NCBI GenBank assembly: GCA_003235365.1
Contig: QJWJ01000124.1
Coordinates: 1 to 52,802, forward strand
DNA: 52,802 nucleotides
Reading direction: 5' to 3'
Source of the DNA: Deltaproteobacteria bacterium
GTDB taxonomy: Bacteria; Myxococcota_A; Polyangia; Polyangiales; Polyangiaceae
Positions within the stretch are counted from its first letter, which is position 1; each line of letters begins with the position of its first letter. The notes below the pieces were generated by a model. It made no database searches and was not told where the DNA came from. It saw only the letters and a program-made list of their open reading frames with translations. Below are positions 52,735 to 52,802 of the stretch, in pieces. Both the position numbers and the translations under genes were made by a program.

Positions 52735-52802
52735 ATGACCAATCATCTTCCGGCCACCCTCGTGGTCGGCGCCACCGGTACGCTCGGCGGCGCCGCCCTC
52801 AA
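52735..52802 (+). CDS. Start of a Rossmann-fold protein, cut by window edge
   Basis: The ATG at 52735 is 8 nt after GGAG. The visible 22 codons read LVVGATGTLGGAAL, a nucleotide-binding GxxGxxG loop as in NmrA-like or short-chain dehydrogenase/epimerase proteins. The rest lies outside the window. Confidence 0.7.
   Translation, partial: MTNHLPATLVVGATGTLGGAAL

Overview
The window is GC-rich and reads like the chromosome of a myxobacterium or close relative (Myxococcota). The evidence is a large set of lipoproteins with clear lipoboxes and cysteine-rich, Asp/Ser-rich tails, a TPR/PEGA-repeat protein, multihaem c-type cytochromes, TIG/kelch surface proteins and small outer-membrane beta-barrels. 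No rRNA, tRNA, CRISPR array, transposase or phage gene was seen. Taxonomy is inferred from gene style only.

Layout. 1-8 kb: envelope genes, namely a truncated Cys-rich lipoprotein, a TPR/PEGA protein, then a plus-strand run of Cys/His-repeat lipoprotein, YtkA-like lipoprotein, beta-barrel and pentahaem cytochrome, closed by a second YtkA-like lipoprotein on the other strand. 8-13.6 kb: an exported archaemetzincin, a giant HEAT-repeat protein, a membrane rhodanese and an OsmC protein. 13.9-19.6 kb: a tightly coupled five-gene operon of aromatic amino acid ammonia-lyase, thioesterase, LolA-like carrier, MMPL exporter and DUF3261 lipoprotein. 20-26.3 kb: Cys-rich lipoprotein, TIG/kelch lipoprotein, beta-barrel, MATE exporter. 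26.3-30.7 kb: a four-gene operon of an octahaem HAO-like cytochrome, tetrahaem cytochrome, Tat-exported ferredoxin subunit and NrfD-type quinol-side membrane subunit. 31-34.7 kb: AraC regulator, DUF1330, ankyrin protein, twin-domain SagB-type nitroreductase. 35-43.3 kb: a second coupled operon (acyltransferase, ACP, COG4648 membrane protein, fused AMP-ligase/dehydratase, GT2, LpxL-type acyltransferase) divergent from a halogenase-like flavoprotein and an O-methyltransferase. 43.4-52.8 kb: beta-barrel, FadL-like porin, SulP transporter, repeat lipoprotein, trihaem cytochrome, an unknown gene coupled to an ECF sigma factor, and the start of a Rossmann-fold protein.

The main result is that the 13.9-19.6 kb and 35-43.3 kb operons together look like one aryl-polyene (xanthomonadin/flexirubin-type) pigment system. 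They lie on the same strand and in the usual family order, but are split by about 15 kb of unrelated genes. The halogenase-like protein and O-methyltransferase suggest a halogenated, methoxylated aryl head group. The chain-extension enzymes (ketosynthases, ketoreductase) are absent from the window, so they must be elsewhere or the product differs. Second in interest is the HAO-like/NrfD operon, a candidate quinol-linked nitrogen-oxide or hydroxylamine redox module. Third is a two-copy intergenic element whose 31-nt hairpin shows a compensatory base-pair change.
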